Positions 8,008 to 16,389 of a stretch of 64,000 nt of DNA are shown here, in pieces. Positions within the stretch are counted from its first letter, which is position 1. Each line of letters opens with the position of its first letter. A program made the position numbers and the translations under genes. Location of the stretch: the NCBI RefSeq assembly GCF_002283365.1, contig NZ_MQWD01000001.1, positions 2,592,771 to 2,656,770 of the forward strand, read 5' to 3'. This DNA comes from Rubrivirga marina. Its GTDB lineage: Bacteria; Bacteroidota; Rhodothermia; Rhodothermales; Rubricoccaceae. The notes below the pieces were generated by a model. That model was not told the DNA's origin. It saw nothing but the letters and a program-made list of their open reading frames with translations, and ran no database searches.

Positions 8008-8988
8008 ATGGACCTCAAGCGCATCGGCGTGTTCACCTCGGGCGGCGACTCGCCCGGCATGAACGCGTGCATCCGGGCCTCGACGCGGCGCGCCATCGCC
8101 GAGGGCCTCGAGGTCATCGGGATCAAGCGGGGCTATGCGGGGATGATCGACGGCGACTACGTTGAGATGGACCGGCAGTCGGTCTCGAACATCCTCCAGC
8201 AGGGGGGCACGATCCTCAAGAGCGCGCGCTCGGAGCGGTTCCGGACGCCGGAGGGCCGCGCCGAGGCGGCCGCCAAGCTCCGCGAGGCCGGCATCGACGC
8301 GCTCGTCGCGATCGGCGGCGACGGGACGCTCCAGGGCGCGACGCACCTCGCCAACGAACACGGGATCGCCGTCGTCGGCTGCCCCGGGACGATCGACAAC
8401 GACCTGTTCGGGACGGACGAGACGATCGGGTTCGACACGGCGCTCAACACGGCGCTCGACTCGATCGACAAGATCCGCGACACGGCCGACGCCCACGACC
8501 GGCTGTTCCTCGTGGAGGTGATGGGCCGCGACACCGGGTTCATCGCGCTCGCGTGCGGCATCGGCGGCGGCGCCGAGCTCGTCCTCATCCCGGAGATGAT
8601 GACCGACGTCATCTCGATCAAGGACCGGATCCTGTCGCTGATGGCGGCCCAGAGCCGGTCGAGCATCGTGGTCGTGGCCGAGGGCGACGAGCTTGGCGGG
8701 GCCCACCGGATCCGCCAGGCGCTCGCCGAGGACCCGGCGTTCGACCGGATCGACACGCGCGTGTCGGTCCTCGGCCACATCCAGCGCGGCGGCTCGCCGA
8801 CGGCCCGCGACCGCGTCCTGGCCTCCCGCCTCGGCGCAGCGGCCGTCGAGGCGCTCCTCGAAGGCCACGACGGTGTGATGGTCGGCATCGTGAACAACGA
8901 CCTCAAGCTGACGCCGATGCGCAACGTGTGGGCGCGGAAGAAGGACGTCGACTACGACCTCCTCCAACTCACGGCGCTCCTCAGCTAG
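8008..8988 (+). CDS. pfkA: ATP-dependent 6-phosphofructokinase
   Basis: The 326-residue enzyme catalyses the committed step of glycolysis. It has the family motifs in order: GGDSPGMNACI, IGGDGTLQGA, CPGTIDNDL with the catalytic Asp, and VEVMGRDTGFIA. GGDGT rather than GGDD indicates use of ATP, not pyrophosphate. HIQRGGSPTARDRVLASRLG near the C-terminus is the usual substrate and effector site segment. ATG 8008 gives the typical MDLKRIGVFTSGG start. The 167-bp gap upstream holds nothing I can identify. A palindromic hairpin separates it from the convergent hydrolase-like gene. Confidence 0.96.
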   Translation: MDLKRIGVFTSGGDSPGMNACIRASTRRAIAEGLEVIGIKRGYAGMIDGDYVEMDRQSVSNILQQGGTILKSARSERFRTPEGRAEAAAKLREAGIDALVAIGGDGTLQGATHLANEHGIAVVGCPGTIDNDLFGTDETIGFDTALNTALDSIDKIRDTADAHDRLFLVEVMGRDTGFIALACGIGGGAELVLIPEMMTDVISIKDRILSLMAAQSRSSIVVVAEGDELGGAHRIRQALAEDPAFDRIDTRVSVLGHIQRGGSPTARDRVLASRLGAAAVEALLEGHDGVMVGIVNNDLKLTPMRNVWARKKDVDYDLLQLTALLS

Positions 8989-9002
8989 CGGCCCGACCTC
9001 GT

Positions 9003-9022
9003 CGGCCTCGGCGCCGAGGCCG
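9003..9022. terminator. Palindrome copy 1 between convergent genes (CGGCCTCGGCGCCGAGGCCG)
   Basis: A perfect 20-bp palindrome centred at 9012/9013 lies in the 40-bp gap between pfkA and the minus-strand hydrolase-like gene. Flanking bases (gacc...ggtc) can extend the stem. There is no U-tract. It probably works as a bidirectional terminator and is one of five related copies. Confidence 0.6.
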
Positions 9023-9028
9023 GCGGGG

Positions 9029-10354
9029 TCACCGGACGACCACGAGCGGTCGGGCGGTGCGCTCCGTCCCGGCCGTCAGCACGATCCGGTACGCGCCGGG
9101 CGCGAGGGCGGAGACGTCGAACACCGCACGGGTCTCGCCGCGCGGGCGGGGCCCCTCGACGAGCACCGCCACGCGTCGGCCAAGAGCGTCGACGACCGTG
9201 AGGGCGACCGCCTCGGGCGCGTCGAGGGCAAAGCCGACGGAGACGAGGGAACGGGCCGGGTTCGGGGCGGGAGGATGGAGGCGAAGGGCCGGAGCGGGAG
9301 ATGCGCCAGTGGCGACGGGCGCCGCGAACGCCTCGCGGACGAGTCCACGGAGCGCGACGTAGGTCGGCACGACGTCGGCGAGCGTGCCGCGGGTGATCAG
9401 GACGCCCCCGAGGCCCGCCTCCAGGTCGATCCACGGCGCGACGCCGGTCTCGCTAAGTGCACTGGCCACTCGCAGCGAGCTGTCGAGGCGGAGGTCCTCA
9501 CGCCACACGCCGAGGCCGTAGCGGATCACCTCCGACGGGGCTCGCTCGGGGTAGGCGTCCATCACCGGCCCGTACGGTGTCGCGACGAACGCGGCGCCGG
9601 CGGTCTGGTCAGAGAGGATCGTCTCGACGGTTTCTGAGGCGAGGATCTGCTCGCCGTCGGAGAGGCCGCCACCGAGCATCATCTCGAGGAAGGCGGCGAG
9701 GTCGTCGGCCGTGCCGCTCGCGCCGCGGGCGATGCCGGGGTTGCGGGAGCTGTCGTAGGCCGTGCCGACGAGCCCGAGCGGGCCGGCGAGGACGTCTCCG
9801 AAGAGGGCCGTCCACCGCCGCCCGGTCTGGAGCTCGGCCATCCGCGCCGCGAGGTGGAGCGAGGCGTCGCCGTGGGCGAACGCGGCGCCCGGCTCCGCGA
9901 CGAGGTCGAGCGTCACGACGTCGTCGACGCACGCCGGGAGCGTCGTCGCCGGGTCATTCAGGCAGGCGGGGGCGTCGACGCCCAGGCCGGTGGGGAAGCC
10001 GGAGACGTGGGCGGCGAGCTGGCGGACCGTCACACCGCGCTTGTCCCCCTCGGTGTCCGGAAAGAAGCTGGCGAGCGGGGTGTCGAGGTCGAGCGTCCGG
10101 TTCGCGTCGAGGGCCGCGAGGACGGCGCCGGACAGCCACGACGTCGTGGTCCCGAGCGGGACGACCTCTCCGAGGGCGCCGTCGCCGTACGCCGCGCGGT
10201 AGCGGACCGTGTCGGCGTCGACCACCACGAGGACGGCGCCGCCGCCGAGCGCCACCAGGGAGTCGGTGAGGAGCGCGTCGATGGCGCTCGCGTCCTGCGC
10301 CGCGCTTGGGCCAGCACCGAACCACAGAGCGAGGAGGGCGGAGGCGAGGCGCAT
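9029..10354 (-). CDS. Secreted serine-hydrolase (beta-lactamase) fold protein with degenerate active site and T9SS-like sorting domain
   Basis: The 441-residue product has a Sec signal peptide ending ...GPSAAQ. A beta-lactamase/penicillin-binding-protein-like domain follows to about residue 350, recognisable from AVLAALDANRTLDLDTPL and the later TVRQLAAHVSGFPTG. The catalytic residues are replaced: at the SxxK site the sequence is TTTS (residues 69-72), and at the YxN site it is HGD. The last ~85 residues (PPAPNPARSLVSVGFAL ... DALGRRVAVL ... LAPGAYRIVL) form a Por-type/FlgD-like sorting domain, implying export and surface display. It lies 44 nt downstream of the RsbW-like gene and may be in the same unit. 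A binding or scaffold role is more likely than catalysis. Confidence 0.8.
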   Translation of the reverse strand: MRLASALLALWFGAGPSAAQDASAIDALLTDSLVALGGGAVLVVVDADTVRYRAAYGDGALGEVVPLGTTTSWLSGAVLAALDANRTLDLDTPLASFFPDTEGDKRGVTVRQLAAHVSGFPTGLGVDAPACLNDPATTLPACVDDVVTLDLVAEPGAAFAHGDASLHLAARMAELQTGRRWTALFGDVLAGPLGLVGTAYDSSRNPGIARGASGTADDLAAFLEMMLGGGLSDGEQILASETVETILSDQTAGAAFVATPYGPVMDAYPERAPSEVIRYGLGVWREDLRLDSSLRVASALSETGVAPWIDLEAGLGGVLITRGTLADVVPTYVALRGLVREAFAAPVATGASPAPALRLHPPAPNPARSLVSVGFALDAPEAVALTVVDALGRRVAVLVEGPRPRGETRAVFDVSALAPGAYRIVLTAGTERTARPLVVVR

Positions 10355-10398
10355 GGCGGGCGGGGGCTGGCCGGTGGACGCGGTTCCCGCCCTCGGGC

Positions 10399-10812
10399 TT
10401 ACTCCCGTTCGACCGTCATCCGGACCTCGTTCGTCCCGCGGTCCCAGCGGTAGGCCAGGTCGTCGACGAGCCGGCGGATGAGGTGGAGGCCGTAGCCGTG
10501 CTCGGAGTGCTTCTGAACGACCTCCTGGGCCGGCGTCGCCGGCGCCGACGTCGGGTCGAACCGGATGCCGCGGTAGCGGATCACGACGGTCAGCCGGCCT
10601 CGGCCGGGCGCGCCGCGGACGACGACGTGCCCGCCGTCGGTCATCCCGTGCTCGATGGCGTTTGCCACCGCCTCGTCGACGGCGAGCTGGAGGCGGCGCG
10701 CGCGCGCGTCGCCGAGGCCGGCCGCCTCGGCCCACACGCCGACGCGGCGCCGCACCCGGGCCAGCTCGGCCGTGTCGCCGCGCACGCGCATGCTATGGGC
10801 CTCCGCGCCCAT
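10399..10812 (-). CDS. RsbW-like anti-sigma factor / serine kinase (GHKL ATPase)
   Basis: The 137-residue protein has the small GHKL fold of RsbW/SpoIIAB. The N-box LAVDEAVANAIEHG (Glu 47, Asn 51) and the G2-like EHGYGLHLIRRLVDDLAY are conserved. In the G1 box the expected D-x-G-x-x-F reads Y80-R-G-I-R-F: the Asp that normally contacts adenine is Tyr. Such kinases phosphorylate a STAS antagonist or bind a sigma factor. Its start overlaps the STAS stop codon (TAATG), which suggests translational coupling. No sigma factor gene is nearby, so the output target is unknown. An in-frame ATG at codon 8 is an alternative start. Confidence 0.87.
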   Translation of the reverse strand: MGAEAHSMRVRGDTAELARVRRRVGVWAEAAGLGDARARRLQLAVDEAVANAIEHGMTDGGHVVVRGAPGRGRLTVVIRYRGIRFDPTSAPATPAQEVVQKHSEHGYGLHLIRRLVDDLAYRWDRGTNEVRMTVERE

Positions 10813-11177
10813 TAGGCGCCCTCGAAGGACGTGACGGCGCCCTCGACCGTCTCGTGCATGTCGAACACCGTCGGGAAGCCGAGGAGGTCGAACACCTCGA
10901 ACACCCGCTCCGGGAGGGCCGCGATCTTGAGGTCACCGCCCCCGTCGCGCGCCGGCTCCACGAACGCCATGAACACGCCGAGGCCGGCCGACGACACGTA
11001 GTCGAGCCCGGACCCGTCGGCGACGAGCCGGGCGTCGCCGTCGTCGAGGCAGGCCTGGAGCGCGGCCTCGAAGTCGGGCGCCGTGTGGGCGTCGAGCTCG
11101 CCGCGGAGGGCGAGGACGCGGACGGGCGCCTCGGGCGTGCCGGTGCGGCGGTCGAAGGAGACGGAGAAATGGCTCAT
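10812..11177 (-). CDS. STAS-domain anti-sigma factor antagonist (RsbV/SpoIIAA-like)
   Basis: The 121-residue single-domain protein has the STAS pattern: RVLALRGELDAHTAPDFEAAL, then a buried strand ending in GLDYVSSAGLGVFMAF. Ser 62/63 occupy the loop whose Ser is phosphorylated by the partner kinase in SpoIIAA and RsbV. When dephosphorylated the protein should bind the RsbW-like kinase and free its target. It lies 24 nt after the SpoIIE phosphatase gene and overlaps the kinase gene, so all three parts of a partner switch are together. Confidence 0.92.
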   Translation of the reverse strand: MSHFSVSFDRRTGTPEAPVRVLALRGELDAHTAPDFEAALQACLDDGDARLVADGSGLDYVSSAGLGVFMAFVEPARDGGGDLKIAALPERVFEVFDLLGFPTVFDMHETVEGAVTSFEGA

Positions 11178-11201
11178 CGGGTCGGGTGTAGTCGGGCGAA
11201 G

Positions 11202-13403
11202 TCAGACCGGGAGGTCGGGGTCGGCGGGGAAGGCCGCGCGCTCCGTGACCGGCGGGCCGTCGGAGACGTCGGCGGGCTCGACGGGCTCGCCGCGGCCGGT
11301 CCACCGGAGCAAGACGAACGTCGTGTCGTCGTCGGGCTCGTCGCTGCCGGACCACGCGCGGTGCTCGGCCAGGAGGAGGTCGCGGAGGTCGAGCGCGCCG
11401 ACGTGGGCGTGCTGCTCCACGAACGCCGCGAGGCGGTCGTAGCCATACTCCTGGCCTTGGGCGTCGCGGGCTTCGGTGAGGCCGTCGGTGTAGAGGAGGA
11501 GCGTGTCGCCGGGGGCCAGCTTCACGCACTGCTCGCGGAGCGTCTTGCGGAACGTGGCCCCGGCCCGGTCGAGGCCGATGGCGAGCCCGTCGCCGCGGAG
11601 GAGCCAGCGCCCGCCGTCGGGCCGCTGGCGGTCGCGGACGAGCACGGCCGGCGTGTGCCCTGCGCGGGCGAGGGCGAGCGTCCCCTCGCGGGCGTCGACG
11701 ACGGCGTAGACGGCGCTCGCGAACACGCCGCGGCCGAGCGACGGCGCGAGCGCGTCGTTGGCGCCGGCCAGGAGCTCGCCCGGCGACCGCGTGAGGCGGC
11801 TGCCGGCCTGGAACACCCCTTTCAACTCGGCCATGTAGAACGCGGCCGGCGTGCCCTTGCCCGAGACGTCGGCCACCATCACCCCGACGCAGTCGTCGCC
11901 GATCCGGACGACGTCGTAGTAGTCGCCGCCGACCTCGCGGGCCGGGCGTTCGGCCGCGGCCAGCTCCAGGCCCTCGACCTCGGGGAGCGACTGGGGGAAG
12001 AGCCGTTTCTGCACCTCCCTCGCCAGCGACAGCTCGCGGGCGAGGCGCTCGCGCTCGAGCGCGTCGGCGAACAGGTCGGCGTGGGAGAGCGAGAGGGCGG
12101 CCTGGCCGGCGAACGTCTCGAGCGCGGCGAGGTCGTCAGGTTCGAAGGCGTCGGCGGTCGTGCGGGCCACGAGCAGGACGCCTCGCGTGAGCCCGCCGGG
12201 GCCGTCGATGGACGAGGCGCCGAGCGGGAGCGTGACGAGGCTGGCGACGCCATCGCCTGGCCGAGCGCGGACGCGGTGGTCGGCCTCGGCGTGGGAGAGG
12301 ACGAGCGCGCCGTCGGCCTCAGCCGCGGCGCGGTACAGGGCGTCCGCGTCGGCGGCCCGCGTCGCGGCGTCCAGCGTCAGTCCCGAGGCGGCCACGACCG
12401 TCGGCCGGATGTTGCCGTGGGAGGGGTCCGTCAGCGCGACCCACGCCGCGTCGCCGAGCCGGGCGTCGACGGGGCCGCGGGCGATGGCGGCCGCCAGTTC
12501 CGCCCGGTCGAGGACGCGGCCGGAAAGGTCGGCGAGCGAGCGGAGCGCCCGGCGCTCGCCGGCCCGCTGGTCTTGGGCCGCCGCCGTCGAGAGCCCGAAC
12601 AGGAGCGAGAGGGCCGTCGCCAAGCCGTACAGCGCGCCGAAGACGGTGACGGACAGCACGAGCGCCGCGAGCGACCGGCTCAGCACGGCGGTGTACGGGA
12701 AGTCCGGGATCCGCCCGGTCCCGTCGCCGACGGGCAGCGCGCCCGGTCCACCGAACTGAACGTAGAGGAGGGCCACCATCGTGGCCGACAACCCCAACGC
12801 GAGGGCGCCGGCGGCGACCCGGTGCCGGCGCGCGAGGTCGCTGATCCATCGCTGTCGGAGAGCGAGCGCGACGCCCGCCAACACGGACGCGGCCCCGAAC
12901 ACGGCCATCGCCGTCGGCACGTAGACCACCAGCGGCCGCCCGGCGACCGTCAGCGCGGTGAGGACGGTGAGGCCGAGGAAAGTGGCCCACAGGAGGAGCG
13001 TCGACCGGCGGCGGCCGTGGAGCGCGAGCGGCCGGAGTGAGGCCAGGAGCGTCGCTCCGAGCGCGGCCTCGGAGGTCCCGAGGACCGCGGCCCAGACGAC
13101 CGTAAGGGTCCGGTCGGGGAGCCCGGTCTTGGGGTCGATGTACCCGTCGAACCCCGCGCCGACCGCGAGGGTCAGGACGAGGACGCCGAGCCCGAGGCCG
13201 AACGGGACGGCGAGGCTCCGAAGCGGGCCCGTTCGGCCGCCGGTCCCGGCAAGCGCGAAGTACAGCGCCGCGGCCGCTCCAACGGCGAGCACGTCGAGGC
13301 CGATCGCGGCGGCCAGCCCGGCCGCGGCCCCGCCGGTGACGGCCGCCCCCCGGGCGGCGGCCACCACGGCCAGGCCGAGGACCGCGCCGACGCCCAGCGA
13401 CAC
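11202..13403 (-). CDS. Membrane-bound PP2C (SpoIIE/RsbU) phosphatase with GAF-like domain
   Basis: About 733 residues. The N-terminal ~300 residues hold seven to nine hydrophobic helices (for example VLGLAVVAAARG and LLLWATFLGLTVLTALTVAG) and probably sense a signal in or at the membrane. A GAF-like segment follows (about 320-460), then a linker (LARELSLAREVQKRLFPQSL) typical of RsbU-type proteins. The SpoIIE domain has intact metal sites: REVGGDYYDVV, VMVADVSGKG, LLLYTDGLTEARD and DEPDDDTTFVLL. It should dephosphorylate the downstream STAS protein. The start is uncertain: GTG 13403 is the first standard start codon in frame, with in-frame CTG codons further up. A long frame extending upstream overlaps the divergent gene and is not believed. 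Confidence 0.88.
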   Translation of the reverse strand: MSLGVGAVLGLAVVAAARGAAVTGGAAAGLAAAIGLDVLAVGAAAALYFALAGTGGRTGPLRSLAVPFGLGLGVLVLTLAVGAGFDGYIDPKTGLPDRTLTVVWAAVLGTSEAALGATLLASLRPLALHGRRRSTLLLWATFLGLTVLTALTVAGRPLVVYVPTAMAVFGAASVLAGVALALRQRWISDLARRHRVAAGALALGLSATMVALLYVQFGGPGALPVGDGTGRIPDFPYTAVLSRSLAALVLSVTVFGALYGLATALSLLFGLSTAAAQDQRAGERRALRSLADLSGRVLDRAELAAAIARGPVDARLGDAAWVALTDPSHGNIRPTVVAASGLTLDAATRAADADALYRAAAEADGALVLSHAEADHRVRARPGDGVASLVTLPLGASSIDGPGGLTRGVLLVARTTADAFEPDDLAALETFAGQAALSLSHADLFADALERERLARELSLAREVQKRLFPQSLPEVEGLELAAAERPAREVGGDYYDVVRIGDDCVGVMVADVSGKGTPAAFYMAELKGVFQAGSRLTRSPGELLAGANDALAPSLGRGVFASAVYAVVDAREGTLALARAGHTPAVLVRDRQRPDGGRWLLRGDGLAIGLDRAGATFRKTLREQCVKLAPGDTLLLYTDGLTEARDAQGQEYGYDRLAAFVEQHAHVGALDLRDLLLAEHRAWSGSDEPDDDTTFVLLRWTGRGEPVEPADVSDGPPVTERAAFPADPDLPV

Positions 13404-13519
13404 GCGCCGGGGGGCGGTGGCCAGCAGGGCGCGGAACGCGCGTCGGGTGGTGGGCAGCGGGGAGGACAGGGCGGGGCGGGCGGCGAACCGCTGTGTTCGG
13501 TCGCGGGAGCGCGGGGTTG

Positions 13520-13527
13520 CGAATATA
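13520..13527 (-). promoter_or_regulatory. Candidate -7 element (TATATTCG) for the partner-switch operon
   Basis: On the minus strand TATATTCG matches TAnnTTTG in all but one position. It is a conspicuous AT patch in the divergent gap, pointing toward the phosphatase gene. The leader would be about 110 nt if GTG 13403 is the start. Confidence 0.4.
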
Positions 13528-13598
13528 TCCGGGCTGCGGACAGCCCCGGGCAACCCCGACGGCTGCCTCCCGTAGCGCCCGAACTCCCCCGGATTCCC

Positions 13599-15488
13599 GT
13601 GCGCACTGTCCTCTCCCGCCTCTTCCTCGTCGGCCTCCTCGGGGTCGCCATCTTCGCCGTCATCCGCTTCGCGGACGGGACCGGCCGCGCCGTGGTCGAT
13701 CTCACGAGCCCCGACGTCGACGACCTCGAGCACGAGGCCTTCCGGATCGATGCGCCGGGGACGTTCGCCGTCGACGCGGCGGGGTCTTACGAAGAGGTGT
13801 CGGGCGGCCCGTCCGACACGACGCTCGCGGCCTACGGCTGGCTCGTCCGCCGCTCCGACGGCGCCATCGTGTGGAAGCTTTCCGGGCGGCGGCCCGAGCG
13901 GGGGACCCTCGTCACGGTCAACGACACGATCCGACTCGGGCCCGGGACCTACGACGCGTACTTCACCGCCTACGGCGACCCGCTCGTCCGCCAGCCCGGC
14001 CCGCGCGACGGGTCGCTCGGCGAGCGGATCCGGGCGTTCCTCAGCCGCGGCGGGCGGTCCTGGGTGGGCGACGCCGGACGCTGGCGGCTCATCCTGCGCG
14101 GCCTCGACGCGCCCGCCCGCGAGGCCGAGACTGGCGGCCTCGGCGACCCCGCCGAGGCGGACGCCCCCGAGGACTCGACCTTCCTGTGGCAGGCCCTCGG
14201 CGTCCGCAGCCGCCAGCGGCGGGAGGAGATCCTCCACGTCACGGCGCCCGCCCGCGTCGCCGTCCGCACCGTGACCGAGATCACCGACGGCGTCGTGGCC
14301 GACCGCGCGTCGATCGTCCGGCTCGGGGGCCGCGACACCGTGTGGACCGTCCCCGCCCGGGGCACCTGGGCTGGCGGATCGCTCAAGAATCGGATCGTTG
14401 AGGACGAGGTCGAGCTCCAGCCGGGCCTGTACCGCGTCGCCTTCGAGGCCGACCGGTCGCACGCCTACGGCGACTGGACGGCGAACCCGCCGCTCGTCCC
14501 GTGGTCCTGGGGGGTGTCGGTCCGCCGCGCCACGCCCGATCAGGCCGTCGCCCGGCTCGACCCCTCGGCGCTCGACCTCCCACAGATCGCCGCGTTCGAC
14601 TGCGTCGGTTCGGACCAAGAGTTAGAGGCCGTGTTCACGACGGCCCAGCCGCTCGACGTCCTCCTCGTGGCCGTCGGCGAGATCACGTCGGGGTCGCGCT
14701 ACGACTACGCCACGCTTGAGGTCGAGGGGGAAGACGGCGACTGGGACGAGGTCTGGGAGATGCGCGACGACCTCGAGCCGGCCGGCGGCGACGACAAGAA
14801 CAAGCGGGCGACCGCCGCGCTCTCGCTCGACCCGGGCACGTATCGGCTCCTCTACGAGACCGACGGGTCGCACGACTGCAGCGACGGCTACAACGGCGGC
14901 GGCGGCCCCGACGAGCCGCTGTGGGGCGCCGTGCTCTACGCCCTCGACCCCGATCTCGACGTCGCGTCCCTCGACGTCCAGGTCGTCGAACCCTCGGAGC
15001 CGGTCTCCAGCGGTGGCGCCCTCGCCCTGCCCGACGCGGGCCGGCTTCTCGCGCGGATCGACTCGGTGGGCAACGATGAGGACCACCGCGTCACGTTCCA
15101 GCTCGATGCGGGGACGGAGGTGCTCGTCGTGGCCCAGGGCGAGATGTCCGACGAGGTCGAGTACGACTTCGCCCGGATCGAGACGACGTCGGGCCGCGAG
15201 GTCTGGAGGATGTCGTGGCAGAACACGGTCCCGGCCGGCGACGCCTTTTTCCACCGCCGCTTCGAGGGGACGGTCCCGCTTGCTCCGGGGACGTACGTGC
15301 TCCACTACGAGTCCGACGGCAGCCGCTCTTTCGGCGACTTCGGGCCGAGCAGCGACGTGCTCTGGGGCGCCCACGTCTACGCGCCAGACGCTCCTGCCCC
15401 AGAGGCCCCGGCCGCCGACACGCCGATGCCGCCACCGCCTCCGGCCCCACCTGCTCCCGCGCCGGAGACGCCGACCTCGGACGTCTAG
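13599..15488 (+). CDS. Large exported hypothetical protein with four repeated modules
   Basis: The 629-residue product begins with a hydrophobic segment (FLVGLLGVAIFAVIRFA) that is either a signal or a membrane anchor. The rest is predicted extracytoplasmic. Four copies of a module end in a related strand: LGPGTYDAYFTAYGD (~residue 113), LQPGLYRVAFEADRSHAYGD (~272), LDPGTYRLLYETDGSH (~410) and LAPGTYVLHYESDGSRSFGD (~562). Copies 2 to 4 are followed by WSWGVSVR, LWGAVLYA or LWGAHVYA. The C-terminus is a Pro/Ala-rich tail. The module looks like a beta-sandwich of the carbohydrate- or protease-associated type, but I do not recognise the family. TAGCGCCC lies 26 nt before the GTG start. Confidence 0.75.
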   Translation: MRTVLSRLFLVGLLGVAIFAVIRFADGTGRAVVDLTSPDVDDLEHEAFRIDAPGTFAVDAAGSYEEVSGGPSDTTLAAYGWLVRRSDGAIVWKLSGRRPERGTLVTVNDTIRLGPGTYDAYFTAYGDPLVRQPGPRDGSLGERIRAFLSRGGRSWVGDAGRWRLILRGLDAPAREAETGGLGDPAEADAPEDSTFLWQALGVRSRQRREEILHVTAPARVAVRTVTEITDGVVADRASIVRLGGRDTVWTVPARGTWAGGSLKNRIVEDEVELQPGLYRVAFEADRSHAYGDWTANPPLVPWSWGVSVRRATPDQAVARLDPSALDLPQIAAFDCVGSDQELEAVFTTAQPLDVLLVAVGEITSGSRYDYATLEVEGEDGDWDEVWEMRDDLEPAGGDDKNKRATAALSLDPGTYRLLYETDGSHDCSDGYNGGGGPDEPLWGAVLYALDPDLDVASLDVQVVEPSEPVSSGGALALPDAGRLLARIDSVGNDEDHRVTFQLDAGTEVLVVAQGEMSDEVEYDFARIETTSGREVWRMSWQNTVPAGDAFFHRRFEGTVPLAPGTYVLHYESDGSRSFGDFGPSSDVLWGAHVYAPDAPAPEAPAADTPMPPPPPAPPAPAPETPTSDV

Positions 15489-15537
15489 GGCACCGCGGTG
15501 GACGGGTGGCGTTGACCCCGCCCGTCCCCCCGTGCCC

Positions 15538-16389
15538 GTGCCCGATACCCTCCGCCTGACCCTCGCCGTCCCCGACGACGGCACCCGCGAGCCGCTCCTC
15601 GCCGACCTCGCCGACCTCGGCTTCGACGCCTTCGAGGAGGAGCCGGACGCGCTCGTGGCCTACGCCCCGGCCCCGCGGTGGGACGGCCCGGCGCGCGAGG
15701 CCGTCGGCGCGCTCCTCCGCCAGCGCGGCCTGACCGCGGCGGCGTTCCGTGAGGAGGTGGTCCCCGACCAGGACTGGAACGCGCGGTGGGAGGCGAGCCT
15801 GCAGCCCATCGAGGCCGGCCCGTTCGTCGTCGCCCCGTCGTGGACCGAGGTGCCGCCCGACGCCGGCGGAGCGACCGTGCTTCGCATCGACCCGAAGATG
15901 GCGTTCGGGACGGGCTATCACGAGACGACGCGGATCTGTCTCCGCCTCCTCGCCGACGCCGTGCCCGAGGCGGGCCGGGTGCTCGACGTCGGCACGGGCA
16001 CGGGGGTCCTCGCGATCGCCGCGCTCCGCCTCGGGGCCGCCTCCGCCGTCGGCGTCGACGTCGACCCGTGGAGCGTCACGAACGGGCGGGACAACGCCGC
16101 CCTGAACGGCGTCGCCGACGCGTTCGACGTGCGCGAGGGCTCGGTCGAGACGGTGCCGGAGACCGGGTTCGACCTCGTCATCGCCAACATCATCTCGTCG
16201 ATCCTCGACCCTCTCCTTCCCGGCCTCCTCGAGCGGGCCCCCCCGTCCGCCTCGGCGATCCTCTCGGGGCTGCTGGCGTCGGAGCGGGACCGGTTCGTCG
16301 ATCGGCTGGCGGGCGAGGGGTTCGACCTCGTCGCCGAGGCGGCCGAGAACGAGTGGTGGGGCGGCCTCTGGCGGCGGGCGGAAGCATGA
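15538..16389 (+). CDS. prmA: Ribosomal protein L11 methyltransferase
   Basis: The ~283-residue enzyme trimethylates ribosomal protein L11 using S-adenosylmethionine. The N-terminal substrate domain includes VVPDQDWNARWEASLQP, a strong PrmA marker. The Rossmann domain has DPKMAFGTGYHETTRICL, the SAM-binding VLDVGTGTGVLAIAALRLGA, VDVDPWSVTNGRDNAALNG, and the catalytic-loop motif VIANIISSIL in place of the usual NILxxxL. The length is typical. Two in-frame GTG codons (15532 and 15538) could start it; no ATG is available. It overlaps the following phosphatase gene by ATGA. Confidence 0.94.
   Translation: MPDTLRLTLAVPDDGTREPLLADLADLGFDAFEEEPDALVAYAPAPRWDGPAREAVGALLRQRGLTAAAFREEVVPDQDWNARWEASLQPIEAGPFVVAPSWTEVPPDAGGATVLRIDPKMAFGTGYHETTRICLRLLADAVPEAGRVLDVGTGTGVLAIAALRLGAASAVGVDVDPWSVTNGRDNAALNGVADAFDVREGSVETVPETGFDLVIANIISSILDPLLPGLLERAPPSASAILSGLLASERDRFVDRLAGEGFDLVAEAAENEWWGGLWRRAEA

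Noticed and set aside
10662..13040. 792-codon plus-strand open frame opposite the partner-switch genes
   Set aside because: Entirely antisense to genes with clear SpoIIE, STAS and GHKL motifs.
13404..14618. Upstream extension of the SpoIIE phosphatase frame
   Set aside because: It would overlap the divergent gene at 13599 by more than 1 kb, and its residues are low-complexity. The first standard start codon after the divergent gene is at 13403.
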